Shown: one piece after another, positions 42,381 through 50,881 of the stretch
Layout: each line of letters begins with the position of its first letter
Position numbering within the stretch: the stretch's first letter is position 1
NCBI GenBank assembly: GCA_038228695.1
Contig: JBBRPA010000006.1
Span: 17,484-81,483, forward strand
Source of the DNA: DASVRZ01 sp038228695
GTDB taxonomy: Bacteria; Verrucomicrobiota; Verrucomicrobiia; Chthoniobacterales; DASVRZ01
Length of the DNA stretch: 64,000 nucleotides
Reading direction: 5' to 3'
Position numbers and translations under genes: made by a program
Notes under the pieces: model-generated
Databases searched by the model: none
What the model was told of the DNA's origin: nothing
The model's input: only the letters and a program-made list of their open reading frames with translations

Positions 42381-43121
42381 ATGGCGCGCCTCTCCCAAAC
42401 TCTCGCCTGCCCTTTCTGCGGCGAGACGATGAAAGTCTCGAAAGCGAAAGTCACCCAGAAAGTTTGCTGCCCTCACTGCCGGCAAAACGTCGAACTCCAT
42501 CCCGGCACCGATCCCATCCCGGAATCTGCTTGGAATGTGCCCGACGCGGCTGGTGAACTGGAAAAACTCCTCCTGCTCTGCAAAGAAAAACGCGCCCAGA
42601 TCGAATCCGTCCAAGCTGAGACCAGCGCTCTCGAAGCCCGCGCGGAAGCCTTGGGTGAATGGCTGCTCACCCAAAAAACCGCACTCGACCAAACCCCGTC
42701 GGACCGCGCTCAGACCGGGCAACTGACAAGGCTCTTTACGTTTCTCCGGCCGCTGCGCCAAGGCGCCATCTCCATCCTTGATTGCGACTCCGGAAATGAA
42801 AAATCTCTCGCCCACCACATCCGGCTCGCCTTTGAGGCGTTCGGTTGGACGGTGAATTTCAATGCCGGATCAGAACCGACCCATTGCGGCGAGGAAATCA
42901 CCTTCATCGTCGCCCCCGGGCCCGTTGACTACCCCGTCGCAGCCGTTCACATCGCTCTGCAGAGCGCGGGATTCCGTCTCCACAGCCGGATGGGCGTCGA
43001 TCAAAAGGAGGACTCGGTCCTGCTCTGCATTCACCAGATTTCGCCCATCCCGCGATTACTTCCCGCACCCCGCATTAACCCGGGACAAAATCCCGCTGCG
43101 GACTTCCGCAAATCCGCCTGA
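42381..43121 (+). CDS. Zinc-ribbon / coiled-coil protein, unknown (246 aa)
   Basis: An N-terminal zinc ribbon (CPFC at 10-13, CPHC at 30-33), a helical stretch (about 58-105; ELEKLLLLCKEKRAQIESVQ) likely to be a coiled coil, and a C-terminal alpha/beta domain (about 125-220; ISILDCDSGNEKSLAHHIRL, EEITFIVAPGPVDYPVAAVH). The start is 1 bp after the upstream stop. It may bind nucleic acid or a protein partner; the cysteines and coiled coil suggest an adaptor. Not recognised. Confidence 0.65.
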   Translation: MARLSQTLACPFCGETMKVSKAKVTQKVCCPHCRQNVELHPGTDPIPESAWNVPDAAGELEKLLLLCKEKRAQIESVQAETSALEARAEALGEWLLTQKTALDQTPSDRAQTGQLTRLFTFLRPLRQGAISILDCDSGNEKSLAHHIRLAFEAFGWTVNFNAGSEPTHCGEEITFIVAPGPVDYPVAAVHIALQSAGFRLHSRMGVDQKEDSVLLCIHQISPIPRLLPAPRINPGQNPAADFRKSA

Positions 43122-43194
43122 TCGCGCCGCGCAGATCCTTCCGCGCAATTCATGATGGTTCCCAACGAGAGCACGGCCTACATTTCACGACCTT

Positions 43195-43941
43195 ATGAGT
43201 TCCTATCTCGACACCGCACGTAACGCCGCCCTAGAAGCTGGGAAGTTTCTCCGCAAACACTTCGGCACCGAATTGAATGTTAACGCCTTGGAAAAACACG
43301 ACATCAAACTCGCACTCGACGTTGAAACTCAGGAACTAATCACGCGCCATTTGCTCACCGCCTTTCCAGACCACGCGCTTTACGGCGAGGAAGGTATCGC
43401 GGGAAACTCTGCGAGCGACTTCCAGTGGATCGTCGATCCGATTGACGGAACGGTGAATTATTTCTACGGCATCCCGCACTTTTGCATTTCGATCGCCTTG
43501 CGGGAGAAGGAAACCCTTCTCGTTGGCGTCATTTACGATCCGATGCGCGACGAACTTTGGGCGGTTGAGCGCGGATCGGAAGCCACGCTCAACGGAAATC
43601 CGATCCACGTTAGCCCGCGCACCGAACTTTCCGAGGCCATTCTCTCCGTCGGCTTCTCGAAGACCGGCACCACAATCAACGCCGGCCTGCCGATGCTTGA
43701 AAAAATGGTCCACCGCGCGCGCAAATGTCGCCTGATGGGAAGCGCGGCGCTCGACATGGCCTATATTAGCTGCGGCCGACTCGATGCCTACATCGAACAA
43801 GGCATTAGTCTCTGGGATGTTGCCGCCGGCATGCTCCTTGTCGAAACCGCAGGTGGAAAAATCGAGATGTATCCGCGACCCGAAAACAAAGATAAATATT
43901 CCATCGTCGCGTCCAACGGTCTCCTCGATCTCAGCGTCTAA
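43195..43941 (+). CDS. Inositol monophosphatase-family phosphatase
   Basis: A 248-residue Li-sensitive-type sugar phosphatase. Metal-binding groups: Glu65/Glu66 in YGEEGIAG, WIVDPIDGTVNYFYGIPHF (Asp81, Asp84) and ISLWDVAAGMLLVETAGG with the third Asp. The family hydrolyses inositol-1-phosphate, and in some lineages fructose-1,6-bisphosphate, NADP or histidinol phosphate. Context (a repair helicase next door) does not refine this. Confidence 0.9.
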   Translation: MSSYLDTARNAALEAGKFLRKHFGTELNVNALEKHDIKLALDVETQELITRHLLTAFPDHALYGEEGIAGNSASDFQWIVDPIDGTVNYFYGIPHFCISIALREKETLLVGVIYDPMRDELWAVERGSEATLNGNPIHVSPRTELSEAILSVGFSKTGTTINAGLPMLEKMVHRARKCRLMGSAALDMAYISCGRLDAYIEQGISLWDVAAGMLLVETAGGKIEMYPRPENKDKYSIVASNGLLDLSV

Positions 43942-43999
43942 GCCACCCTCATAAAAACAGGCGTGCGCTTCGGGCAACCGACAGTCTATATTTTTTCTC

Positions 44000-45004
44000 A
44001 TGTCAGGCAATACCACGGCACCCGACCCGGAGTTTGATCGCTCGCTCCGCCCACCGGAGTTTGCCGATTTCGGCGGACAAACGAAGGTCTGCGAACGGCT
44101 AGAACTAATGGTCGCTGCCGCCCTGCAACGCGGCGATGTACTCGATCACATTCTTCTGAGCGGCCCGCCCGGTCTCGGAAAAACCACCCTCGCTCACATC
44201 CTCGCCACTGCGATGGGTGGCAATATCAAAAACACCAGCGGTCCGATGATCGAAAAAGCGGGCGACCTCGCCGGATTACTAACTACTCTCGAGCGTGGCG
44301 ACGTCCTTTTCATCGACGAGATTCATCGTCTCCAACCCACCATCGAGGAATATCTCTATCCTGCGATGGAGGATTTCAAACTCGACATCCTCATCGACCA
44401 AGGGCCGAGCGCCCGCAGCGTTCGGCTTAACCTGCCGCAATTCACTCTCATCGGCGCCACGACGCGCGCGGGAATGATTAGCTCGCCGCTCCGCTCAAGA
44501 TTCGGAATCAACCCACGCCTCGATTATTATTCCGCCGAAGAACTTCAACGCATCGTGCTGCGCAGCGCCCGGTTACTCGCTCTCCAAATCGACGACGCCG
44601 GTGCACTCGAAATCGCCGCGCGCTCCCGAGGAACCCCGCGCATCGCGAACAATCTGCTGCGTTGGGTGCGCGACTACGCGCAAGTCCGGGCCAACTCGCA
44701 AATCAACCGCGACGTCGCCGGAAAAGCGCTCACCATGCTCGAGATCGATGCCGACGGCTTCGACGAAATGGACAAACGCATCCTCGAAGCGCTGATTGTG
44801 AAATTCCAGGGCGGACCCGTCGGAATCAACTCACTCGCTGTCTCCGTAGGCGAAGACGCAGGGACGATCGAAGATGTGAACGAGCCTTACCTAATCATGC
44901 AGGGCTACGTAAAGCGAACCGCCCAAGGACGGGTGGCGATGCCGGCGGCGTATGAGAAACTTGGGTTCCCGCAACCGCGCAAAGCAGGCGATCTTTTCGA
45001 CTAA
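44000..45004 (+). CDS. ruvB: Holliday junction branch migration helicase RuvB
   Basis: A 334-residue AAA+ motor that drives branch migration with RuvA. It begins RSLRPPEFADFGGQTKVCERL, has Walker A GPPGLGKTT, Walker B FIDEIHRLQPTIEEYLYPAM, sensor GATTRAGMISSPLRSRFGI and the C-terminal winged helix with ALIVKFQGGPVGINSLAVSV and EPYLIMQGYVKRTAQGRVA. Complete. ruvA and ruvC are not adjacent. Confidence 0.97.
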   Translation: MSGNTTAPDPEFDRSLRPPEFADFGGQTKVCERLELMVAAALQRGDVLDHILLSGPPGLGKTTLAHILATAMGGNIKNTSGPMIEKAGDLAGLLTTLERGDVLFIDEIHRLQPTIEEYLYPAMEDFKLDILIDQGPSARSVRLNLPQFTLIGATTRAGMISSPLRSRFGINPRLDYYSAEELQRIVLRSARLLALQIDDAGALEIAARSRGTPRIANNLLRWVRDYAQVRANSQINRDVAGKALTMLEIDADGFDEMDKRILEALIVKFQGGPVGINSLAVSVGEDAGTIEDVNEPYLIMQGYVKRTAQGRVAMPAAYEKLGFPQPRKAGDLFD

Positions 45005-45045
45005 CTCGCTTTTTTCCTTCTCTCGACCGCTCACTCTTCCGGGAA

Positions 45046-45080
45046 AAACAAAATGGGAGGTGGTTTTCACCACCTCCCAT
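45046..45080 (-). terminator. Intrinsic terminator of the H1-like gene
   Basis: An 11-bp perfect stem, ATGGGAGGTGG at 45053-45063 with CCACCTCCCAT at 45070-45080, closed by a 6-base loop. On the minus strand it is followed by TTTGTTTTT, so it ends transcription of the H1-like gene. It may also stop ruvB transcription less efficiently. Confidence 0.8.
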
Positions 45081-45100
45081 CTGTTAGAACTCAGTCGAAG

Positions 45101-45304
45101 TTATTTTTTCTTCGCGGTCGCTTTTTTAGCTACAACTTTCTTGGGTGCAGCTTTCTTGGCAGGAGCTTTTTTGGCTACGACCTTTTTAGCAGGAGCTTTT
45201 TTAGCAGGCGCTTTCTTGGCGACGGGCTTTTTCGCAGCGAGTTTTTTCGGTGCGGCCTTTTTCGCAGGCGCAGCTTTTTTGGCTGGGGCTTTCTTAATTG
45301 GCAT
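45101..45304 (-). CDS. Lysine/alanine-rich histone H1-like protein
   Basis: A 67-residue protein made almost only of Lys, Ala, Pro and Val in repeats of the type KAPAKKA / KAAPKK. It resembles the C-terminal tail of eukaryotic histone H1 and bacterial AlgP/HctB-like proteins, which bind and condense DNA through charge. A clear ribosome binding site (AAGGGGGG) precedes the ATG at 45304. The 3' end has a strong terminator. Being repetitive, its copy number may vary between strains. Confidence 0.82.
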   Translation of the reverse strand: MPIKKAPAKKAAPAKKAAPKKLAAKKPVAKKAPAKKAPAKKVVAKKAPAKKAAPKKVVAKKATAKKK

Positions 45305-45380
45305 CCAGAATCCCCCCTTTCCATCCGCAGTGGCGGGCGAGACAAATTGTTTGTGATGAAATAAACATCAGATACGTCAG

Positions 45381-45409
45381 CTAGTAGATATATTTTCGCA
45401 ATGAGTCAA
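45381..45409 (-). promoter_or_regulatory. Possible promoter of the H1-like gene
   Basis: On the minus strand TTGACT (45404-45409) and TACTAG (45381-45386) are 17 bp apart, in an AT-rich stretch 75 bp before the start codon. The -35 is good and the -10 poor, so this is only a candidate. Confidence 0.3.
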
Positions 45410-45480
45410 CAAATTATTTTTAGCTAGTACGAAAATATTTTTCCCGAACGAGTTGCGCGGAACCGATTTTCCTAACATCA

Positions 45481-45505
45481 CCAAAACCGGAAAGCGCTTT
45501 CCGGT
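45481..45505 (-). terminator. Terminator candidate behind coaC
   Basis: A perfect 20-bp palindrome ACCGGAAAGCGCTTTCCGGT (45486-45505) can form a hairpin; on the minus strand it is followed by TTTTGG. It lies 14 bp after the coaC stop. The T run is short. It could also be a protein binding site. Confidence 0.5.
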
Positions 45506-45518
45506 AAGACTCCGAGTG

Positions 45519-46064
45519 TTAGCTTTTTTTCGACGCGAGCAACGCTTCCGCTGCCTCTGCGATCTCTGCCACTGGCCAGAGTCGGCCAATACCCTCGTAG
45601 CCGCATGCTAACATTCCCGCTTCGGGTCCGATGAACTGCGCGCCGCGCGATGCCAGCGTGGCGACATTCGTTTGCGTTGCCGCGTGCTGCCACATTTTTC
45701 CATTCATCGCCGGAGCGATGAGTAGTGGAGCGAGTGTGGCAAGCGCGATTGAAGTCAGCGCGTCCCCTGCAAGTCCGCAGGCGAGTTGCGCGATTACATC
45801 CGCCGTCGCAGGAGCGATGACGAGTAGGTCCGCCGCATCTGCCAGTTCGATGTGGCCCGGCCGCGAGCTGTCGCGCTCGTCCCACACACTCGTGACCACC
45901 GGCTGCCGGGTAAGCGTTTGCAAGGTCAGCGGCGTGATGAATTGAACCGCGCCAGCCGTCATCACCGCCGTAACGCAGTGACCGCGCTTGGTTAGCAGGC
46001 TGGCAAGTTCCGCTGCTTTGTAGGCCGCGATTGAACCCGTAATGCCGAGGAGAATGTTTGCCAT
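45519..46064 (-). CDS. coaC: Stand-alone phosphopantothenoylcysteine decarboxylase CoaC
   Basis: A 181-residue flavoprotein of coenzyme A synthesis that decarboxylates phosphopantothenoylcysteine. MANILLGITGSIAAYKAAEL (flavin site), VIAPATADVIAQLACGLAGD (PASANT-like motif), LIAPAMNGKMW, and MLACGYEGIGRLWPV with the catalytic cysteine. In most bacteria it is fused to CoaB; here the protein ends after the decarboxylase, so CoaB must be encoded elsewhere. It is the third gene of yicC-gmk-coaC, a conserved order in many bacteria (often with rpoZ between, which I do not see here). Confidence 0.85.
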   Translation of the reverse strand: MANILLGITGSIAAYKAAELASLLTKRGHCVTAVMTAGAVQFITPLTLQTLTRQPVVTSVWDERDSSRPGHIELADAADLLVIAPATADVIAQLACGLAGDALTSIALATLAPLLIAPAMNGKMWQHAATQTNVATLASRGAQFIGPEAGMLACGYEGIGRLWPVAEIAEAAEALLASKKS

Positions 46065-46077
46065 GGTCGTCAGGGAG

Positions 46078-46722
46078 TCAGATATGGACCAGATCCTTCA
46101 TCCGCCGGCTCAGGTAACGCTCGGCGCGCATGATCGCACGAAATTTCTGGAGGTCCTCTTCGGTTGAGCCGGAGATGATGGTGTAACGAAAATCGCGCCA
46201 CCGCTTCATCTCGCGAGCAGCATTGGCGAGGCGAACCTCGATTTGCTCTGCCGTTTCGGTTCCGCGCTTGGTCAGTCTGCGTCGTAACTCTTCCAAACTG
46301 GGCGGCATAATAAAAACATCCGCGATCGCTTCCTGAATGTAGGCGTCGGGAAAGGCGCGAATTTTCGCCACGCCCTGGATGTCGATGTCGATTAGCACAT
46401 CGATCCCATCCTCGAGATGGCTAATCACGGTCGAGCGCAGCGTGCCATAGTAGTTCCCGTGCACGTTGGCATATTCCAGAAACTCCCCAGCGTCGATCCG
46501 CTTGCGAAATTCGTCCTCGCTAATAAAAAAATAATCCTCGCCATCGATCTCACCCGAGCGTGGCGGCCGTGTAGTACACGAGACGGAGTAAATGAAGTCG
46601 GGCGTCTGCCGAAGCGCCTCGCACAGTGTCGTCTTCCCCGCGCCCGACGGCGCTGCGACGACAAACAGAATGCCGTGACGGGAGGCGTCCTTGCGGGCGT
46701 GGATGGCAGATTCGTTACTCAA
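46078..46722 (-). CDS. gmk: Guanylate kinase
   Basis: Phosphorylates GMP to GDP. The 214-residue protein has Walker A APSGAGKTTLCEAL, the GMP-binding SCTTRPPRSGEIDGEDYFFI and GNYYGTLRSTV, and VLIDIDIQGVAKIR. The first 18 residues are an extension; an internal start is possible but the present start overlaps the yicC end by 8 bp, as expected in an operon. Confidence 0.95.
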   Translation of the reverse strand: MSNESAIHARKDASRHGILFVVAAPSGAGKTTLCEALRQTPDFIYSVSCTTRPPRSGEIDGEDYFFISEDEFRKRIDAGEFLEYANVHGNYYGTLRSTVISHLEDGIDVLIDIDIQGVAKIRAFPDAYIQEAIADVFIMPPSLEELRRRLTKRGTETAEQIEVRLANAAREMKRWRDFRYTIISGSTEEDLQKFRAIMRAERYLSRRMKDLVHI

Positions 46723-47590
46723 TGTTTTGCAGTTGTTCGCGTATCTTCTCCATCCCTGCTTTGCAAGTCACGATCAATTGCGAGATGGCCGCGTCGTTCG
46801 CCTTCGCTCCAAGAGTATTGAGTTCGCGTCCGATTTCCTGCGCGATGAATTCCAGAGTGCGCCCAACCGGTTCAGATTTGGTTAGGTTTTCGCGAAACTG
46901 ACCGAGATGACTTTGCAGGCGCGTTAGTTCCTCGGAAATATCGCACCGCTCGGCATGCAGCACGACCTCACGGGCCAGTCGCTCGTCGTCCAGATCCAAT
47001 TCGAGGCCGGCCTTACGGACACGCTCCTGCAAACCAGCGCGGTATTTTTCAATCGTCAGCGGATGCAGTTGCCCGATGCGCCCAACCGCCGCGTCAATCT
47101 CATCAGCGCGATTCTGCAAGTCGGCGCGAAGGTCGTCTCCTTCCCGTGCTCGCATAGCTACGAGCTGATCTAACGCTTCGCGCAAGGCGGGTTCGAGCGC
47201 TGGCCAGACCGCCTCTGCATCCGTGCTGACCTCCTCCGCGCGGAGAACACCGGGCATCGCGAGTAAATCGCGCAGGTCGATTCCACCAGTTAGACCGTAG
47301 CGGCTAGCGAGTTCGCGCAGGGCACCATTCGCGCGGTCCGCTGCGGTCCAATCGATAAACTCCGCTGCAGCATCGAGCGCGAGGCCGGCCACGGAAATTT
47401 GAATGTTGATCCGCCCACGCGCGATCCGGGCAGCGATCACTTCGCGAACGCGCGGTTCGAGCATCGCGAGGTCGCGCGGGAGATTGATCGCCGGCTCGAG
47501 TTGCTTGCGATTGACCGAACTCACCTCCACGGTCACCGCATGGTGCGAATCGGACACATGGCCGCGGCCGTAGCCGGTCATGCTCTTCAT
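46715..47590 (-). CDS. yicC: YicC-family endoribonuclease
   Basis: A 291-residue member of the YicC/YloC family, shown in E. coli to be an endoribonuclease. It starts MKSMTGYGRGHV, contains EVSSVNRKQLEPAINLPRDL and, near the end, GRTLEFIAQEIGRELNTLGAKAND, all typical. The ATG at 47590 was chosen at the canonical MKSMTGYG start. It leads the yicC-gmk-coaC operon. Confidence 0.93.
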   Translation of the reverse strand: MKSMTGYGRGHVSDSHHAVTVEVSSVNRKQLEPAINLPRDLAMLEPRVREVIAARIARGRINIQISVAGLALDAAAEFIDWTAADRANGALRELASRYGLTGGIDLRDLLAMPGVLRAEEVSTDAEAVWPALEPALREALDQLVAMRAREGDDLRADLQNRADEIDAAVGRIGQLHPLTIEKYRAGLQERVRKAGLELDLDDERLAREVVLHAERCDISEELTRLQSHLGQFRENLTKSEPVGRTLEFIAQEIGRELNTLGAKANDAAISQLIVTCKAGMEKIREQLQNIE

Positions 47591-47593
47591 AAA

Positions 47594-47656
47594 GGGTAGC
47601 GCAAGCATCCTGCTTGCAGGGCAAAAGATCTAAACAAGCCGGATGCCTGTTCTACC
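47594..47656. repeat. REP-like inverted pair, short form
   Basis: The left arm GGGTAGCGCAAGCATCCTGC... (47594-47617) matches 51424-51447 at 20 of 24 positions. The right arm (47635-47656), read on the other strand, matches the same unit at about 17 of 22. Two units facing each other with a short spacer is the layout of a REPIN. It fills the spacer between yicC and trpB. Confidence 0.6.
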
Positions 47657-47669
47657 TTGCTCAACATTT

Positions 47670-48887
47670 TCATCGCAAAAGAAACTCCGCCGCCTGGCTT
47701 ACGTCTTTGTCGCCGCGACCCGAGAGATTAATCACGATCAATTCATCCTTCCGCATCGTTGGCGCGACCTTCATCGCCTCGGCCACCGCGTGCGCCGATT
47801 CCAACGCGGGAATGATCCCTTCGATCTTGGCTAGCGTCTGGAACGCATCGAGCGCCTCGTCGTCGGTGGCGTAATTGTAAGTAACGCGCCCGATGTCGTG
47901 CAGGTAGCAATGCTCCGGCCCCACCGCTGCGTAATCTAACCCTGCGGAAACGGAATGCGTCGCCTCGACCTGGCCGTTTTCATCCGCGAGCAAGCGCGTC
48001 TTCGCACCTTGCAAAACCCCCAACCGGCCCCCTTGGAAACGCGCCGCGTGCTGACCTGAGATAATCCCACTTCCACCCGCCTCCACGCCCGTCATACGGA
48101 CATTTTCATCGCCGAGAAACGGATAAAAAAGCCCGATCGCATTACTCCCACCGCCCACGCAAGCTAACAATAAATCCGGCAACCTCCCCTCCTTCTCCAA
48201 AATCTGCCGCCGCGCCTCGTCGCCGATAATCCGGTGAAAATCCCGCACCATCATTGGATACGGATGCGAACCGTAAGCCGTCCCTAATATATAGTGTGTC
48301 GAACGCACATTCGTCACCCAATCGCGCATCGCCTCATTCACCGCCTCCTTCAGCGTTGCCTGCCCCGCCGTCACCGGCACCACCTCGGCCCCAAGGAAAC
48401 GCATCCGCGACACATTCAACGACTGCCGCGCCATATCCGTCGCGCCCATATAGACCACACATTCGCAGCCGAAACGCGCCGCCACCGTCGCCGTCGCCAC
48501 CCCGTGCTGACCCGCCCCCGTCTCGGCAATCACCCGTTTTTTTCCCATCCGATTCGCCAGTAAAATCTGCCCGATCGCATTATTAATCTTATGCGCCCCC
48601 GTATGCACCAGATCCTCCCGCTTCAAATAAATCTTCGCGCCGCCCAGATGTTGCGTCATCCGCTCGGCGAAATAAAGCGGCGTCGGACGTCCGCAGAAAT
48701 TGTGCAACAAATCGGCCAACTCCGCCTGAAACACCGGATCGACCCGCGCACGGTGATACTCCTCCGTTAGATCGTTCAGAGCCGTCATCAGCGTTTCGGG
48801 AACAAACATGCCGCCGTATTCGCCGAAATGGCCAAATTCATCGGGCAAAGTATCGAAGCGCGGTTGATTCAAGGTCGCAGTGCTCAT
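47670..48887 (-). CDS. trpB: Tryptophan synthase beta subunit
   Basis: A 405-residue pyridoxal-phosphate enzyme that joins indole and serine to tryptophan. The Lys of HTGAHKINNAIGQ holds the cofactor, with AETGAGQHGVATATVAA, CVGGGSNAIGLFYPF and the C-terminal SGRGDKD. The N-terminus GHFGEYGGMFVPETL is that of the canonical TrpB1. trpA is not adjacent in the window. Confidence 0.96.
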   Translation of the reverse strand: MSTATLNQPRFDTLPDEFGHFGEYGGMFVPETLMTALNDLTEEYHRARVDPVFQAELADLLHNFCGRPTPLYFAERMTQHLGGAKIYLKREDLVHTGAHKINNAIGQILLANRMGKKRVIAETGAGQHGVATATVAARFGCECVVYMGATDMARQSLNVSRMRFLGAEVVPVTAGQATLKEAVNEAMRDWVTNVRSTHYILGTAYGSHPYPMMVRDFHRIIGDEARRQILEKEGRLPDLLLACVGGGSNAIGLFYPFLGDENVRMTGVEAGGSGIISGQHAARFQGGRLGVLQGAKTRLLADENGQVEATHSVSAGLDYAAVGPEHCYLHDIGRVTYNYATDDEALDAFQTLAKIEGIIPALESAHAVAEAMKVAPTMRKDELIVINLSGRGDKDVSQAAEFLLR

Positions 48888-49237
48888 TAGACAGGAAATT
48901 TAGCCATGAATAGCCACCAATCCACTCGAATGTTTTCAGGCTCACACCACGCCCCCGCCATCCTCGGATGTGTTTACATCTACGCCGCCAACGCAACTCC
49001 TCCTCCCGGGCGTCCGTCCGCTCCTATTCACCAATGCGAAAAAGCGTTCTGCTCCAGGGGAAAAGCACTGTTCTTTAAGGGAGATTCGTTTTGTTCCAAG
49101 GTGAGGCGACGGCGTCAGGACGTTTTCGGGAGTTCATGTTTGGGACAGAAATCATGGATCAGCGTGATGGGTGCAGCACCTTTAAACCCCCACCACGGCC
49201 CGTATGCCACCACCGATGATTCTCCGCCTCCCCCAAA

Positions 49238-49259
49238 TTCGTGTCCATTCGTGTCCATT
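49238..49259. repeat. Reverse copy of the CACGAATGGA repeat
   Basis: TTCGTGTCCATTCGTGTCCATT is the reverse complement of the sequence at 38048-38073 over its central 20 bp. Confidence 0.7.
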
Positions 49260-49357
49260 TGTCTGGTTGAAAGAGGGGGAAAATTGACAGGCACCTTTGG
49301 TGCCTACGGCAGGCTTCGCCCTGCTTGAAGTGCAGCCGATCTCCGCTTCGCTCCGGT

Positions 49358-49379
49358 TCGTCGGACTCGGTTGTGGTTA
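49358..49379 (+). repeat. 22-bp dispersed repeat, second copy
   Basis: Matches 17254-17275 at 21 of 22 positions in the same orientation. Confidence 0.6.
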
Positions 49380-49475
49380 AAACCGCTTGTTCCCTTTGCG
49401 CCTTAGCGTCTTTGCGCGAACCTCCTCCCTATTCCCCCTTGGTGCCTAGCCCTCTTCGTGGTTCATTCCAAGTTC

Positions 49476-50123
49476 ATGTCTGCCAGCGTCCTCGTCGCCG
49501 AAAACCTCCGCTTCGACCATCGCCTCGCCCTTTTCCACGAAACCGAACATTGGCTGGCCGTGGCCGACCTCCATTACGGCTACGAACTCAGTCAGCGCGC
49601 CGCCGGTGCCTTAATCCCCGCTTGGGGCATGAGCAAAATCGAGCAACGCCTCGCTGATTTAGTTGCCGATTATCGCCCAAAAACCGTCCTCTTCCTGGGC
49701 GACCTCGTCCATACGGCCGCCGCTTCCGCCTCGTTTCGCGACTGGCTCGGGCGCATCATCCCACTCATCCCGAACCTTGTCCTCCTCCGGGGAAACCACG
49801 ACCGCCATCTGCGCGACCTCCCTTCGGATCTCCCCCTCCACGACCAGAGGCGGATCGGTTCCCATCTATTTCATCACGGCGACCGCCCAATCGACCCAAC
49901 AGACATCGAGCCCGGCGACATCGTTTTCAGCGGCCACCTTCACCCCGCCGAAACGCTCCGCGACGGGGCTGGCCTCCGCCAAAAACTGCCCGTCCTCCTG
50001 CAAACCCCGAGCGGCTACATCCTGCCCGCCTTCTCACCGTGGGCAGCGGGGGGAAAAACCTCGGCTCAACCCGTGCTCCGGACGTGGATTGCCACCTCCC
50101 GGAGAGTCTATCCAGTTGGGTAA
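49476..50123 (+). CDS. PdeM-like metallophosphoesterase
   Basis: A 215-residue calcineurin-fold enzyme. Metal-binding motifs in order: VADLHYGYE (Asp), FLGDLVH (Asp), RGNHDRH (Asn-His), and IVFSGHLHPAETL (His-x-His). The overall pattern fits the PdeM/YbbF-type group often called ligase-associated DNA damage response endonuclease, but none of the usual partner genes (ATP-dependent ligase, Lhr-like helicase, ligase-associated exonuclease) is next to it. The ATG at 49476 is preferred to one 18 bp upstream because family similarity begins there. Activity as endonuclease or phosphodiesterase is inferred. Confidence 0.8.
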   Translation: MSASVLVAENLRFDHRLALFHETEHWLAVADLHYGYELSQRAAGALIPAWGMSKIEQRLADLVADYRPKTVLFLGDLVHTAAASASFRDWLGRIIPLIPNLVLLRGNHDRHLRDLPSDLPLHDQRRIGSHLFHHGDRPIDPTDIEPGDIVFSGHLHPAETLRDGAGLRQKLPVLLQTPSGYILPAFSPWAAGGKTSAQPVLRTWIATSRRVYPVG

Positions 50124-50250
50124 CCGCTCTCCACTTGGAACGAAGATTCCATAACGAAGGGCTGCATTCCGCTGGACCGCTGTGAAACTGATACAATTGT
50201 CATTTTTACTTGGTTGACACCCGACACGACTTAAGGTTTTCTATCAGTAT

Positions 50251-50859
50251 ATGCGTGCTCTCCTCGGAACTCTTCTCTGTGTCCTTTTGCTCCAAGCTCA
50301 GGTTTTCGCCCTCTCCGGCGGACCCGACTACAACAAAGGCGCCGTCAGTGTGGCCAATATCGTCGGCACTTACGGGGGCGTGATGGTCGAAAACACCGAC
50401 CCAGTCGACGGCTCGAACGGCGGCTCCGTTGCCGTTTACACCGTGGATATCGCCGAGACGGGAACTTCGTCCGGGACCATGACTGTTTTCAATGCCGGCC
50501 GGGTTTATCCAGGAACAATCACGGGCGTTGGCGCTTCCACTCCAGATTCGTCCACATTCAAAGGCATTATTGAAGCGAGTTATAATTACACTTTGACGAC
50601 GTTCGTTACAGATCCTATGACGGGAGTAACGACTGCAGTTGCCACCGACTTCACGGCCAACACCAATGGCACTTTGGACACCACGATCGACACTTTCACC
50701 AGTGGCGTTTATTCCAACCTAGTTATGAGCGGAACGGCCGTTCTCACTGTAACAAATGGTCGGATTGATTCCTCCGGTAATCCTATCGTTGAACGTACGG
50801 TCGAATACTCTGTCTCAGGTTACCGTCAGACCGCCGCAACTACGACGGCCGGCGTCTAG
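50251..50859 (+). CDS. Secreted beta-rich protein of unknown function (202 aa)
   Basis: Signal peptide MRALLGTLLCVLLLQAQVFA. The mature protein is rich in Thr, Gly and Val with alternating strands (GGSVAVYTVDIAETGTSSG, TLTTFVTDPMTGVTTAVA), low in charge, likely an extracellular or surface protein. No family recognised. The ATG lacks a clear ribosome binding site. It precedes a pseudopilin gene by 22 bp. Confidence 0.65.
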   Translation: MRALLGTLLCVLLLQAQVFALSGGPDYNKGAVSVANIVGTYGGVMVENTDPVDGSNGGSVAVYTVDIAETGTSSGTMTVFNAGRVYPGTITGVGASTPDSSTFKGIIEASYNYTLTTFVTDPMTGVTTAVATDFTANTNGTLDTTIDTFTSGVYSNLVMSGTAVLTVTNGRIDSSGNPIVERTVEYSVSGYRQTAATTTAGV

Positions 50860-50881
50860 TCGGCATCCCTCTCTGCTCCGC

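Larger units (their letters stand above)
48888..49475. other. 588-bp spacer with dispersed repeats, no gene
   Basis: I find no credible gene here. The right half carries the reverse of the CACGAATGGA repeat (49238-49259), the 22-bp repeat shared with 17254-17275 (49358-49379), a small hairpin GCAGGCTTCGCCCTGC near 49311, and a CTTTGCGCC...CTTTGCGCG run near 49397-49423 that looks like another repeated unit. The left half (48,906-49,230) has an open frame on the plus strand but with no domain and a biased composition. Confidence 0.55.

Noticed and set aside
45101..45304. Repeated units that might suggest a CRISPR array
   Set aside because: The repeats are in-frame codons for KAPAKKA-like peptide units; there are no unique spacers of constant length.
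45053..45364. Open frames on the plus strand rich in Phe, Leu and Gly
   Set aside because: They are the antisense reading of the Lys/Ala repeat gene; the terminator and ribosome site support the minus strand.
48906..49328. 140-codon open frame on the plus strand in the trpB-phosphoesterase spacer
   Set aside because: Biased composition, runs through dispersed repeats, no domain, no ribosome binding site.
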